A stretch of 11,581 nt of DNA from a halophilic archaeon J07HX64. GTDB lineage: Archaea > Halobacteriota > Halobacteria > Halobacteriales > Haloarculaceae. The DNA lies in contig KE356579.1 in NCBI GenBank assembly GCA_000416085.1, forward strand, positions 1,990,361 to 2,001,941, read 5' to 3'. Positions 5,559 to 11,581 of the stretch are shown piece by piece (position 1 is the stretch's first letter; every line of letters starts with the position of its first letter). The position numbers and the translations under genes were made by a program. Under the pieces are notes generated by a model. That model was not told where the DNA came from. It did no database searches and saw nothing but the letters and a program-made list of their open reading frames with translations.

Positions 5559-6511
5559 GCATCCGCACCGTCGCGACGAGGGACCTCCGGAACGCCGGGC
5601 GCTCGCCGGCGCTCTGGGGTGGCGCTATCGGACTCGGTCTCCTCGGCGTCGGTCTCGCGTTCGTCAACCGGGGTCGCTCTCAGTCCCCGACCGTAGCCGT
5701 CGAGTCACTGTTCGACGTGCTGACGATCCTGCTCGCGCTACTGCTCCCGCTTGCCGCTCTCGTCGCGAGTTATCTCGCGATTGCCGGCGAGCGCGAGAGC
5801 GGCGGGATAAAATTCCTCCTGTCGGTCCCGAACGGTCGTCGTGACGTGTTCCTCGGCAAACTCCTGAGCAGACTCCTCATCGCCACTGTCGGCGTGGGGT
5901 TCGCATACGCGCCCGCGACGAGTGTCTCTCTGAGCAAATACGGAGCGTTCCCCGCTGCTGTCGTGTTCGGGACACTCGCTGTCACACTCGTTTACGCGGC
6001 GGTGTTCGTCGTCATCGGTGTCTCTCTCTCGGCGACAGTGGCCTCCCGGAACAGCGCGATTGGTCGCTCGCTACTCGCGTACTTCCTGCTGGTCCTGTTC
6101 TACATCTTCCCGGTTATCCAGGTCAGCAACGTCGTCCGGACGGTTCACACGGAGCTGTTGGGGATGGATGCAAACGCCGACCTGTACAACGCCGTCGAGT
6201 TCACCAGCCCGTATCTCGCCTACCAGAAGACGCTCAACCTCGTCCTCCCCGAGGGGATGGAAAACGAGTTTTTCTCCGACAGCACAGAGGGCGGTGACAC
6301 GGGTGACCCGGGCGGGTCCACCGTCGAGGGGGGTGGCCCGGGGAGCGGTGGCGAAAGCGCGGGCAGCACAGCGACGAGTGAACCCGGCGAGGTGGCCACG
6401 GAGCTGCCGGTGTACCTGACCGACGAGTTCGCGCTCGTTATTCTGGCGTTCTGGCTGGTCGTTCCGCTGGTGCTCGGCTATCGGTCGTTTGCGGGGGCTG
6501 ATCTCGAATGA
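5555..6511 (+). CDS. ABC-2 type transporter permease
   Basis: Membrane subunit partnering the preceding ATPase; 318 residues from a GTG at 5555, with GGAGG at 5546-5550 as ribosome binding site four bases upstream. Six hydrophobic segments lie near 20-37, 57-77, 106-120, 134-158, 173-192 and 292-310. AIAGERESGGIKFLLSVPNGR (76-96) is the cytoplasmic coupling segment typical of ABC-2 permeases (ERESG followed by a short helix). Between helices 5 and 6 is a large external loop (about 193-290), whose stretch 242-284 is Gly/Ser/Thr/Glu-rich and looks disordered, while 205-240 is more ordered. The stop overlaps the next gene's ATG (ATGA). An exporter or a lipid/drug transporter is possible; the substrate is unknown. 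Confidence 0.92.
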   Translation: MSIRTVATRDLRNAGRSPALWGGAIGLGLLGVGLAFVNRGRSQSPTVAVESLFDVLTILLALLLPLAALVASYLAIAGERESGGIKFLLSVPNGRRDVFLGKLLSRLLIATVGVGFAYAPATSVSLSKYGAFPAAVVFGTLAVTLVYAAVFVVIGVSLSATVASRNSAIGRSLLAYFLLVLFYIFPVIQVSNVVRTVHTELLGMDANADLYNAVEFTSPYLAYQKTLNLVLPEGMENEFFSDSTEGGDTGDPGGSTVEGGGPGSGGESAGSTATSEPGEVATELPVYLTDEFALVILAFWLVVPLVLGYRSFAGADLE

Positions 6512-7050
6512 GTCCGCGAGGTCGGCGCCGCGCGATCGCGACAGGGCTGCTCGTGCTCGGCATCCTCTCGCTGGTGGGTCCAGCCCTCGTCCCGATCGGC
6601 TCCGAGGACACACACGATACGCGTCCCGACTCGTTCGCGGATAGAGCGGAACTCGAGGAACGGGGGACCCCCATCATCTCGTACGAGAGTCTGTCCGACC
6701 GTGGTCAGGAGATCTATCGGGAGGCGCTACTGGCTGGCGGTGTGTACAGCGTTCCGACCGGGCAGGGGATACCGGCGCTCTCGTACCCGGACGACAGTTC
6801 GAGGCTTGTCGCCATCGAGCGGCCTGTGGACGCCGACCTGCCACCCGCTGACGAACCGAGAGTCGGGCCGACCGACAACCGCCAGCACGTGCAGCGGTAC
6901 GAGGTGATGGAACTGAACAGTGGTCCGCCACCGCTCGACTCACTCTCGCAGTTGCTCCGGTTCGTCGTCGGACTGATAGCGGTCCTCTCGCTCGGTGTCG
7001 GCGGGTATCTGTCGACTCTTCCCGCCGGTCGTCCCCGCGACAGTGGGTGA
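6508..7050 (+). CDS. Membrane-anchored protein of unknown function, third gene of the ABC operon
   Basis: The product is 180 residues, starting on an ATG that overlaps the permease stop by 4 bp. An N-terminal hydrophobic helix (about 9-30) after the basic MSPRGRRR, and a second at about 149-171, enclose an external domain of roughly 118 residues. That domain contains ISYESLSDRGQEIYREALLAGG (57-78), GIPALSYPD (88-96), SRLVAIERP (98-106) and a Pro-rich end. The SYESLSDRGQEIYREAL part looks like an amphipathic helix. From memory, similar proteins with this layout occur in haloarchaea as uncharacterised families; I cannot assign a function. Tight coupling to the transporter makes a transporter-associated role likely. 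The cytoplasmic tail is short. Confidence 0.85.
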   Translation: MSPRGRRRAIATGLLVLGILSLVGPALVPIGSEDTHDTRPDSFADRAELEERGTPIISYESLSDRGQEIYREALLAGGVYSVPTGQGIPALSYPDDSSRLVAIERPVDADLPPADEPRVGPTDNRQHVQRYEVMELNSGPPPLDSLSQLLRFVVGLIAVLSLGVGGYLSTLPAGRPRDSG

Positions 7051-7144
7051 GACTGTGACGGTCGGTTCCCCCGCGTGCCACCAGTCCGGCCAGGACGAGT
7101 GCAAGACCGACGGCGAACCGGTCTCGATAGCCGCAGGACGAGGG

Positions 7145-7975
7145 TCAATCCTCCTCGTCTGTCTCACCCTCCTCGGATGAGTCCGGGGTCGTGGACTCGG
7201 TCAGACTGTCGAGCGGGGCAAACAGGAATCCGAGCACCACCGGAACGACCGCGAGGGCAAGATACAGAGCTCCGATGAGACCCTGGTCGTGTGCGACCAG
7301 GCCCGTCACCACGATGACAACCCCCGCAACGAGCAGGTAACTGCCGTACAGCAGCAGCGCGATTCCGAGCGCATCCGAGACTGTGTCGATATCCGACTCA
7401 GGGTCCGAGGGTGTGTCGTAGGCGGTCCAGAGAATGAATATCGCGGTGCCGACACCGTTCAGTATGATTCCTCGTAGCGCGTTCCGGCCGGTGGCGAGGT
7501 CGTACGCAAACAACGTCGCCGACCCGAGCGCGAGCACGAGTCCGAGCAGACCGATTGCCGTCGGCAATCGGCCCAGGGCACCCTCCTCCGCACCACCTGT
7601 GAGGAACGTCACGGTGATGACGACACCACCGACGGCGACGTAGGCAGCCCCGACACGAGGGTCCGGATGACTCGCGAGTGCCGCAGCGAGCACCGCGAGA
7701 CCGGCACCGAACAGGTAGAGCCCACAAAAAAACACCACCGCACGGAGTGCCTCGAACCGTGTCTGTACGTGTGACTCCGGGTTCGACAGCGTCTCGAGAC
7801 CAGCGAGACCGAGCAGGATGACCGCGGCAACGCCGTTCGCCACGAGCCCCCGTATCACGTTGTTTCCCTCCAGCAGATCGAACAGAAACAGGACAGTCGA
7901 CCCGAGAAAGATAACGACCCCGAGCAGGAACAGCCACGGCGAGCGCTGGAAGCCGGCGTCTGTTTCTGTTGCCAT
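7145..7975 (-). CDS. Eight-helix membrane protein made of two tandem four-helix repeats
   Basis: The 276-residue product has eight hydrophobic segments, near 14-34, 40-60, 76-100, 108-127, 139-158, 168-185, 202-226 and 232-254, and an acidic C-tail (SEEGETDEED). Residues 17-126 align with 143-252 without gaps at a constant offset of 126; I count about 40 identities in 110 positions. Shared landmarks: LLG, GS, LF, D33/D159, G-x-N (37-39/163-165), RG (42-43/168-169), NGV (47-49/173-175), PES (66-68/192-194) and GxYL. It thus arose by duplication of a four-helix unit. No catalytic motif is visible; it could be a transporter-like or sensor-like protein, but I do not recognise a family. It runs divergently from the EMC6-like/ABCE1 pair and convergently to the ABC operon. 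Confidence 0.88.
   Translation of the reverse strand: MATETDAGFQRSPWLFLLGVVIFLGSTVLFLFDLLEGNNVIRGLVANGVAAVILLGLAGLETLSNPESHVQTRFEALRAVVFFCGLYLFGAGLAVLAAALASHPDPRVGAAYVAVGGVVITVTFLTGGAEEGALGRLPTAIGLLGLVLALGSATLFAYDLATGRNALRGIILNGVGTAIFILWTAYDTPSDPESDIDTVSDALGIALLLYGSYLLVAGVVIVVTGLVAHDQGLIGALYLALAVVPVVLGFLFAPLDSLTESTTPDSSEEGETDEED
7551..7571. repeat. 21-bp near-perfect palindrome at the repeat junction
   Basis: CCGATTGCCG (7551-7560) and CGGCAATCGG (7562-7571) are perfect 10-bp inverted arms around one T. They encode residues 135-142 of the membrane protein, the linker between its two repeat halves. This is the longest tight palindrome I found in the window. Confidence 0.75.
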
Positions 7976-7999
7976 CCTGTATGACTGTGCAAGCGGTCG

Positions 8000-8008
8000 G
8001 TATAAATC
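8000..8008 (-). promoter_or_regulatory. TATA box of the eight-helix membrane protein gene
   Basis: On the minus strand GATTTATAC lies about 25-33 nt before the ATG at 7975, a strong haloarchaeal TATA match at the leaderless distance. Confidence 0.65.
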
Positions 8009-8060
8009 GGTCGAACAGCATCGGCGAGATTGACACTCGACTGTGGCGCCAGTTTCGAAC

Positions 8061-8072
8061 GGTTTTTTAATT
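8061..8072 (+). promoter_or_regulatory. TATA box of the EMC6-like/ABCE1 operon
   Basis: GGTTTTTTAATT is centred about 27 nt before the ATG at 8093. It supports that start over the in-frame ATG at 8030, which lies upstream of the box. It is the rightward half of a divergent promoter pair with the box at 8000-8008. Confidence 0.65.
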
Positions 8073-8092
8073 CGGACAGTCGATATGGTTGC

Positions 8093-8551
8093 ATGGCAAC
8101 CGAGACGGGTGAGGGCCCCGACGATGTCGACGACCCGGCAAACACCGGGGCCGACAGCCCGTCAAACGGGACAGTCACCGAGGAGGCCCCGCTCACCGGT
8201 GACGCGTCCGCGGAGACCGACACCGACGAGGATGAGGACACAGACAAAGAGTACGACCAGTTCACCCGGTCGGTGATTGTTACCACCTGCGCAACACTGC
8301 TCGGGGTGTCTGCCGGTATCGCGTCGACACTGTTCGCGACGGAGATGGTCGGGTCGACCCCGCAACCCGACGACCTGCTCGGGATGATTATACTCGTTGT
8401 GTCGGTCGTTGCACAGTTTCCGCTGTACAGCGCAATCGGTATCGACTCCAGTGAGTTCTCGACGAAGACACAGCTGTACGTGTTCGCGATGACATTCTTC
8501 ACCTGGTTTATTACCTGGGCCATCATGCTCACGACACGAGGACTTCTCTGA
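8093..8551 (+). CDS. Three-helix membrane protein, EMC6-like (tentative), upstream of ABCE1
   Basis: The product is 152 residues. Residues 1-56 are acidic and probably disordered (DTDEDEDTDKEYD at 43-55). Three hydrophobic helices follow, near 60-83 (SVIVTTCATLLGVSAGIAST), 94-115 (LLGMIILVVSVVAQFPLY) and 128-148 (LYVFAMTFFTWFITWAIMLT). From memory, small haloarchaeal proteins with the AQFPL and FxTWFITWxI motifs are annotated as EMC6-like, i.e. related to a subunit of the ER membrane protein complex that helps insert membrane proteins; I rate that assignment as moderate. The stop is two bases before the ABCE1 start, so the two are one transcript. The initiating ATG sits at the centre of a short inverted repeat. 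Confidence 0.8.
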   Translation: MATETGEGPDDVDDPANTGADSPSNGTVTEEAPLTGDASAETDTDEDEDTDKEYDQFTRSVIVTTCATLLGVSAGIASTLFATEMVGSTPQPDDLLGMIILVVSVVAQFPLYSAIGIDSSEFSTKTQLYVFAMTFFTWFITWAIMLTTRGLL

Positions 8552-8553
8552 CG

Positions 8554-10383
8554 ATGGCGGATGATAGTATCGCAGTTGTCGACTTAGAACTGTGCCAACC
8601 CGACCGGTGCAACTACGAGTGTGCGAACTTCTGTCCGCCCAATCGAACCGGAAAGGAGTGTATCACAACCCGTGAGGAGCGCTACGACGAGGGCGAACCC
8701 CACCAAGGGAGCGCAGACCAGATCTGGATCTCGGAGGAGGTCTGTCTCGGGGAGTCGTGTGGCATCTGCGTCGAGAAGTGCCCGTTCGACGCAATTCAGA
8801 TCATAAATCTCCCACAGGAACTGGACGACGACCCGGTTCACCGGTTCGGTGAGAACTCCTTCGCGCTGTACGGTCTGCCCGCCCCCGAGGAGGGCCGTGT
8901 CACCGGGATACTCGGTCCGAACGGTATCGGAAAGACCACTGCCGTCCACGTGCTCGCCGACGAACTCACACCCAATCTCGGGCAGATCGGGTCTGAACCC
9001 GGCTGGGACGGGGTGCTCGACAGCTACCGGGGGACCGCCCTCCAGGAGTACCTCGCGGCGCTGCGTGCCGGTGACGTGACCGTTGCGCGCAAGCCACAGT
9101 ACGTCGACCGCATCCCGGACCAGTTTGACGGAAAGACCCGCGAACTGCTCGCCCGCACCGACGAGCGTGGGGCACTCGACTCGCTTGTCGAGCGACTCGA
9201 CATCGGTCCCGTCGTGGACCAGCCGATAGACACCCTCTCGGGCGGCGAACTCCAGCGGGTCGCACTCGCCGCCGCACTCGCCCGTGACGCCGACTTCTAC
9301 TTTCTCGACGAGATCACACCGTATCTGGACATCAGCCAGCGGATGACCGCAGCCAGACTCGTCCGCGAACTCGCCGAGGATGAGGGTCGCTCGATGCTCG
9401 TCGTCGAGCACGACCTCGCTATCCTCGACCTACTCGCCGACGCGATTCACATCGGCTACGGTGAACCCGGCGCGTTCGGTGTCATCACACCACCGAAGTC
9501 GGTGAAATCCGGCATCAACGAGTATCTCTCGGGCTATCTCGAGAACGAGAACATGCGTGTCCGTCAGTCGGCTATCGAGTTCGAGGAACACGCCCCTCGT
9601 CCCGGGTCGGCCGGTTCCGTCGTCGCGGAGTACCCCGACCTGAAAAAGAGCTACGGTGACGGCGAGTTCTCGCTGTCGGTAACGGCCGGCGAGATACGCG
9701 AGAGCGAGGTGCTGGGTGTGGTGGGCCCGAACGGTATCGGCAAGTCCACGTTCGCGAAACTGCTCGCCGGTCGTCTCGAACCCGACACCGGCGAGGTCGA
9801 CGACACCCTCGATATCTCGTACAAACCGCAGTACATCGAGATCGACCAGCCGATGCGCGTAGACACGTTCCTCTCGTCGATCACCGACGACTTTGGCTCG
9901 TCGTACTGGAACACGGAGATCGCACAGCCGCTCCAGTTGGAGTCGGTGATGGAGCAGACGTTGACCGACCTCTCCGGCGGCGAGCGTCAGCGAGTCGCGA
10001 TCGCTGCGTGTCTCTCCGACGACGCCGACCTGTACCTGCTCGACGAGCCATCCGCTCACCTCGATGTCGAACAGCGGGTCCGGGCGACCAGCGCCATCCG
10101 TCGATACGCCGAGAACAACGACGCCACGGCGATGGTTATCGACCACGACATCTACATGATCGACCTGCTCGCGGACCGTCTGCTCGTGTTCGACGGCGAA
10201 CCCGCCGAGCACGGCCGCGCCGCGCCGCCACAGGGGATGCGCGAGGGTATGAACAGCTTCCTCTCGAATCTCGATATCACGTTCCGCCGCGACGAGCGCA
10301 CCTCCCGCCCGCGCATCAACAAACCCGGCAGCCAACTCGACCGCGAACAGAAATCCGCCGGGGAGTACTACTACGCCCCCTGA
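8554..10383 (+). CDS. abce1: Ribosome recycling factor ABCE1 (Rli1), twin ATPase with Fe-S domain
   Basis: Splits ribosomes after termination and acts on small subunits. The 609 residues are full length. The N-terminal Fe-S domain has cysteines 14, 19, 23, 27, 37 and 64, 69, 72, 76, enough for two [4Fe-4S] clusters, including CNYECANFCPPNRTGKECI and CGICVEKCPFDAIQI. NBD1: Walker A GPNGIGKTT (121-129), signature LSGGELQRV (228-236), Walker B FYFLDEITPYLD (248-259), His286. NBD2: Walker A GPNGIGKST (391-399), signature LSGGERQRV (473-481), Walker B LYLLDEPSAHLD (493-504), His531. The C-terminal hinge ends SRPRINKPGSQLDREQKSAG (584-603) then EYYY. Catalytic Glu253 and Glu498 follow the Walker B Asp residues. 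The NBD1 D-loop DEITPYLD differs from the DEPS form in NBD2. A GAGG at about 8538-8541 may be the ribosome binding site. Confidence 0.98.
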   Translation: MADDSIAVVDLELCQPDRCNYECANFCPPNRTGKECITTREERYDEGEPHQGSADQIWISEEVCLGESCGICVEKCPFDAIQIINLPQELDDDPVHRFGENSFALYGLPAPEEGRVTGILGPNGIGKTTAVHVLADELTPNLGQIGSEPGWDGVLDSYRGTALQEYLAALRAGDVTVARKPQYVDRIPDQFDGKTRELLARTDERGALDSLVERLDIGPVVDQPIDTLSGGELQRVALAAALARDADFYFLDEITPYLDISQRMTAARLVRELAEDEGRSMLVVEHDLAILDLLADAIHIGYGEPGAFGVITPPKSVKSGINEYLSGYLENENMRVRQSAIEFEEHAPRPGSAGSVVAEYPDLKKSYGDGEFSLSVTAGEIRESEVLGVVGPNGIGKSTFAKLLAGRLEPDTGEVDDTLDISYKPQYIEIDQPMRVDTFLSSITDDFGSSYWNTEIAQPLQLESVMEQTLTDLSGGERQRVAIAACLSDDADLYLLDEPSAHLDVEQRVRATSAIRRYAENNDATAMVIDHDIYMIDLLADRLLVFDGEPAEHGRAAPPQGMREGMNSFLSNLDITFRRDERTSRPRINKPGSQLDREQKSAGEYYYAP

Positions 10384-10520
10384 CCACCCCCAGCGGGGAC
10401 GGACCGGTTGTGGACCCCGGGAGACAGTATCGACCTGGGGTCAGGACACCGGGGACAGCATTCCCTGCTCTGTACCCACAGTTCCTGCTCACCCGCGCTC
10501 GGTCCAGCCGCGGTACGGAG
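10384..10520. other. Spacer between ABCE1 and the SAM hydrolase gene
   Basis: About 137 bp with no gene. It has C/G runs (GACCCCGGGAG) but no T-rich terminator. A frame continuing upstream of the next gene covers it but carries no family motif. Confidence 0.4.
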
Positions 10521-10527
10521 ATTTATG
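10519..10527 (+). promoter_or_regulatory. TATA box of the SAM hydrolase gene
   Basis: AGATTTATG sits with its centre about 28 nt before the ATG at 10552. It fits a leaderless start and argues against the in-frame ATG at 10525, which overlaps the box. Confidence 0.65.
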
Positions 10528-10551
10528 TCTCGACGCCGCCAACACTCGACG

Positions 10552-11409
10552 ATGATAACCCTGAGCTCGGACTTCGGCTGGCCGTACCCCGCCGCGATGA
10601 AGGGGGTCATCCTCCAGCAGACGGACGCCCGTCTCGTGGACATCACCCACGAGTTCCCCCGGCAGGATGTCGAGGCGAGCGCGTTCTGGCTCCGGGAGGT
10701 GCTGCCGTACTTCCCGCCGGCGGTCCACCTGGTCGTGGTCGACCCCGGTGTCGGAACCGACCGGGCCGCTGTTGTCGTCCGTGCCGGCGAACACGTGCTC
10801 GTCGGACCCGACAACGGTGTGCTCCTCCCGGTCGCCCGCGAACTCGCCCGGCAGGCCGGACAGACCGGACAGGGATCTACACCTGCCCCCGAACGCGGTG
10901 ACGAGTCCGGAATCGAGGTGTTCCGGGTCGCGGAGCAGTCGGGCAGTGCGGGGAGACCGACACCGGCGGACGACTGGCCGCCGGCACCCGCGAGTTCCAC
11001 GTTCCACGGGCGTGACGTGTTCGCGCCGGCGGCCGCCCGGGTCCACCGACTCGGTGTCGACCGGTTCCACGAGGACCCCGGGTTCCGTCCGGTCGCATCG
11101 TTCGTGGACTGCTCCTTTCCGGCGGCGACTGTCGATTCCGACGGCGCGACGGGCGAGGTGCTCGTCGTCGACGAGTTCGGCAACGCCATCACGAACATCC
11201 CCGGCCGGGTCGCGGCCGAGCGATACGGCACCGACATCCGGGTTGACGGCGAGTCCGCCCCGGTCCGGGAGACATACGCCCGGTGTGACCCGGGTCAGCG
11301 ACTCGTCACCGTCGGTAGCCACGGCAACATCGAACTCGCGGTCACCCGCGGCCGGGGGGAGGAGGCGTTCGGTGTCGACCCCGGCGACGATGTCCGTTTC
11401 TCTTGGTGA
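10552..11409 (+). CDS. SAM hydroxide adenosyltransferase (SAM hydrolase, DUF62 family)
   Basis: Members of this family, relatives of the bacterial fluorinase and chlorinase, use water to split S-adenosylmethionine into adenosine and methionine. The 285 residues carry the family marks in order: MITLSSDFGWPYPAAMKG (1-18), DITHEFP (30-36), VVVDPGVGTDR (61-71), VGPDNGVLLP (84-93), FHGRDVFAPAA (151-161) and VDEFGNAITNI (206-216). By comparison with the archaeal enzyme, Asp64, Arg71 and His152 form the water-activating triad. There is no sign of a chloride or fluoride site. Residues about 100-148 are a Gly/Pro-rich stretch, longer than I expect for the family, between the GPDNG and FHGRD motifs. 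The role in the cell (SAM turnover, or release of inhibitory SAM) is not settled. Confidence 0.93.
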   Translation: MITLSSDFGWPYPAAMKGVILQQTDARLVDITHEFPRQDVEASAFWLREVLPYFPPAVHLVVVDPGVGTDRAAVVVRAGEHVLVGPDNGVLLPVARELARQAGQTGQGSTPAPERGDESGIEVFRVAEQSGSAGRPTPADDWPPAPASSTFHGRDVFAPAAARVHRLGVDRFHEDPGFRPVASFVDCSFPAATVDSDGATGEVLVVDEFGNAITNIPGRVAAERYGTDIRVDGESAPVRETYARCDPGQRLVTVGSHGNIELAVTRGRGEEAFGVDPGDDVRFSW

Positions 11410-11522
11410 CCACACACCCATAGAGCTACCGAGGTTGGTCGGTCGCCGGAGAGCGGGCGTGGCGGGTCTCCATACTGCCGGACAGAATATTTCGCGACCG
11501 GTATTCGCAGAGAGGTCATCTG
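11410..11522. other. Intergenic tail after the SAM hydrolase gene
   Basis: This stretch has no gene or T-rich terminator. An AT-rich AGAATATTTC at 11485-11494 looks promoter-like, but no start codon lies at the right distance on either strand. Confidence 0.3.
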
Positions 11523-11581
11523 TCACAAACTGTCCCGCCCGAGTGTCCCGTAGTTGTTCACGTACGTCTGTCCGACAGTAT
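11523..11581 (-). CDS. Possible C-terminal fragment of a minus-strand gene
   Basis: The minus strand reads TVGQTYVNNYGTLGRDSL followed by TGA at 11525-11523, open to the window edge. Eighteen codons are too few for confidence, and other frames are also open for part of this stretch. I do not recognise it. A gene ending here would be convergent with the SAM hydrolase gene. Confidence 0.25.
   Translation of the reverse strand, partial: TVGQTYVNNYGTLGRDSL

Noticed and set aside
7051-7144. Possible small hydrophobic peptide on the minus strand, in frame beyond the stop of the eight-helix protein
   Set aside because: The stretch reads like a short helix with GC-rich codons but has no start codon in a sensible place and would need stop readthrough.
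9430-10335. 301-codon minus-strand frame across ABCE1
   Set aside because: It is antisense to well-conserved ABCE1 sequence and has no motif of its own.
10489-11526. 345-codon minus-strand frame across the SAM hydrolase gene
   Set aside because: It overlaps almost all of a gene with clear catalytic motifs; the translation has no recognisable domain, so it is a shadow frame.
1-11581. CRISPR array, tRNA or rRNA genes, complete insertion sequence
   Set aside because: No regularly spaced repeats, cloverleaf signatures, rRNA core motifs or transposase motifs were seen on either strand.

Overview
The window reads as chromosomal DNA from a halophilic archaeon (class Halobacteria). The coding regions are GC-rich with G/C-dominated third codon positions. 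The proteins are acidic (many Asp/Glu). Most first genes of transcription units have an AT-rich TATA-like box centred about 27 nt upstream of the start codon, the pattern of leaderless haloarchaeal transcripts. Three genes are clearly archaeal: Nob1, ABCE1/Rli1 and an archaeal-type SAM hydrolase (DUF62).

Layout. (1) 206-1572, plus strand: citrate synthase followed by a tiny two-helix membrane protein. (2) 1605-2308, minus strand: a PRC-barrel protein followed by the 16S rRNA maturation endonuclease Nob1. (3) A gene-poor stretch of about 570 bp, then a small cold-shock protein (2880-3074). (4) 3237-3899, minus strand: a Tat-type lipoprotein with an Asp/Ser linker. (5) A gap of about 720 bp without a convincing gene (3900-4619), unusually rich in perfect stem-loops. 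(6) 4620-7050, plus strand: a three-gene, translationally coupled ABC-2 transporter operon (ATPase, permease, and a membrane-anchored partner of unknown function). (7) 7145-7975, minus strand: an eight-helix membrane protein that is an internal tandem duplication. (8) 8093-10383, plus strand, from a divergent promoter: a three-helix membrane protein (EMC6-like, tentative) followed two bases later by ABCE1/Rli1. (9) 10552-11409, plus strand: SAM hydroxide adenosyltransferase. (10) The last 60 bases may hold the C-terminus of a minus-strand gene.

How the genes relate. Much of the window is housekeeping: TCA-cycle entry, ribosome small-subunit maturation (Nob1), ribosome recycling (ABCE1), an RNA-binding Csp, and SAM turnover. 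The less understood parts are the stem-loop-rich intergenic region, the third gene of the ABC operon, the duplicated membrane protein with a 21-bp palindrome at its repeat junction, the membrane protein coupled to ABCE1, and the lipoprotein domain. I see no tRNA, rRNA, CRISPR array or complete insertion sequence.
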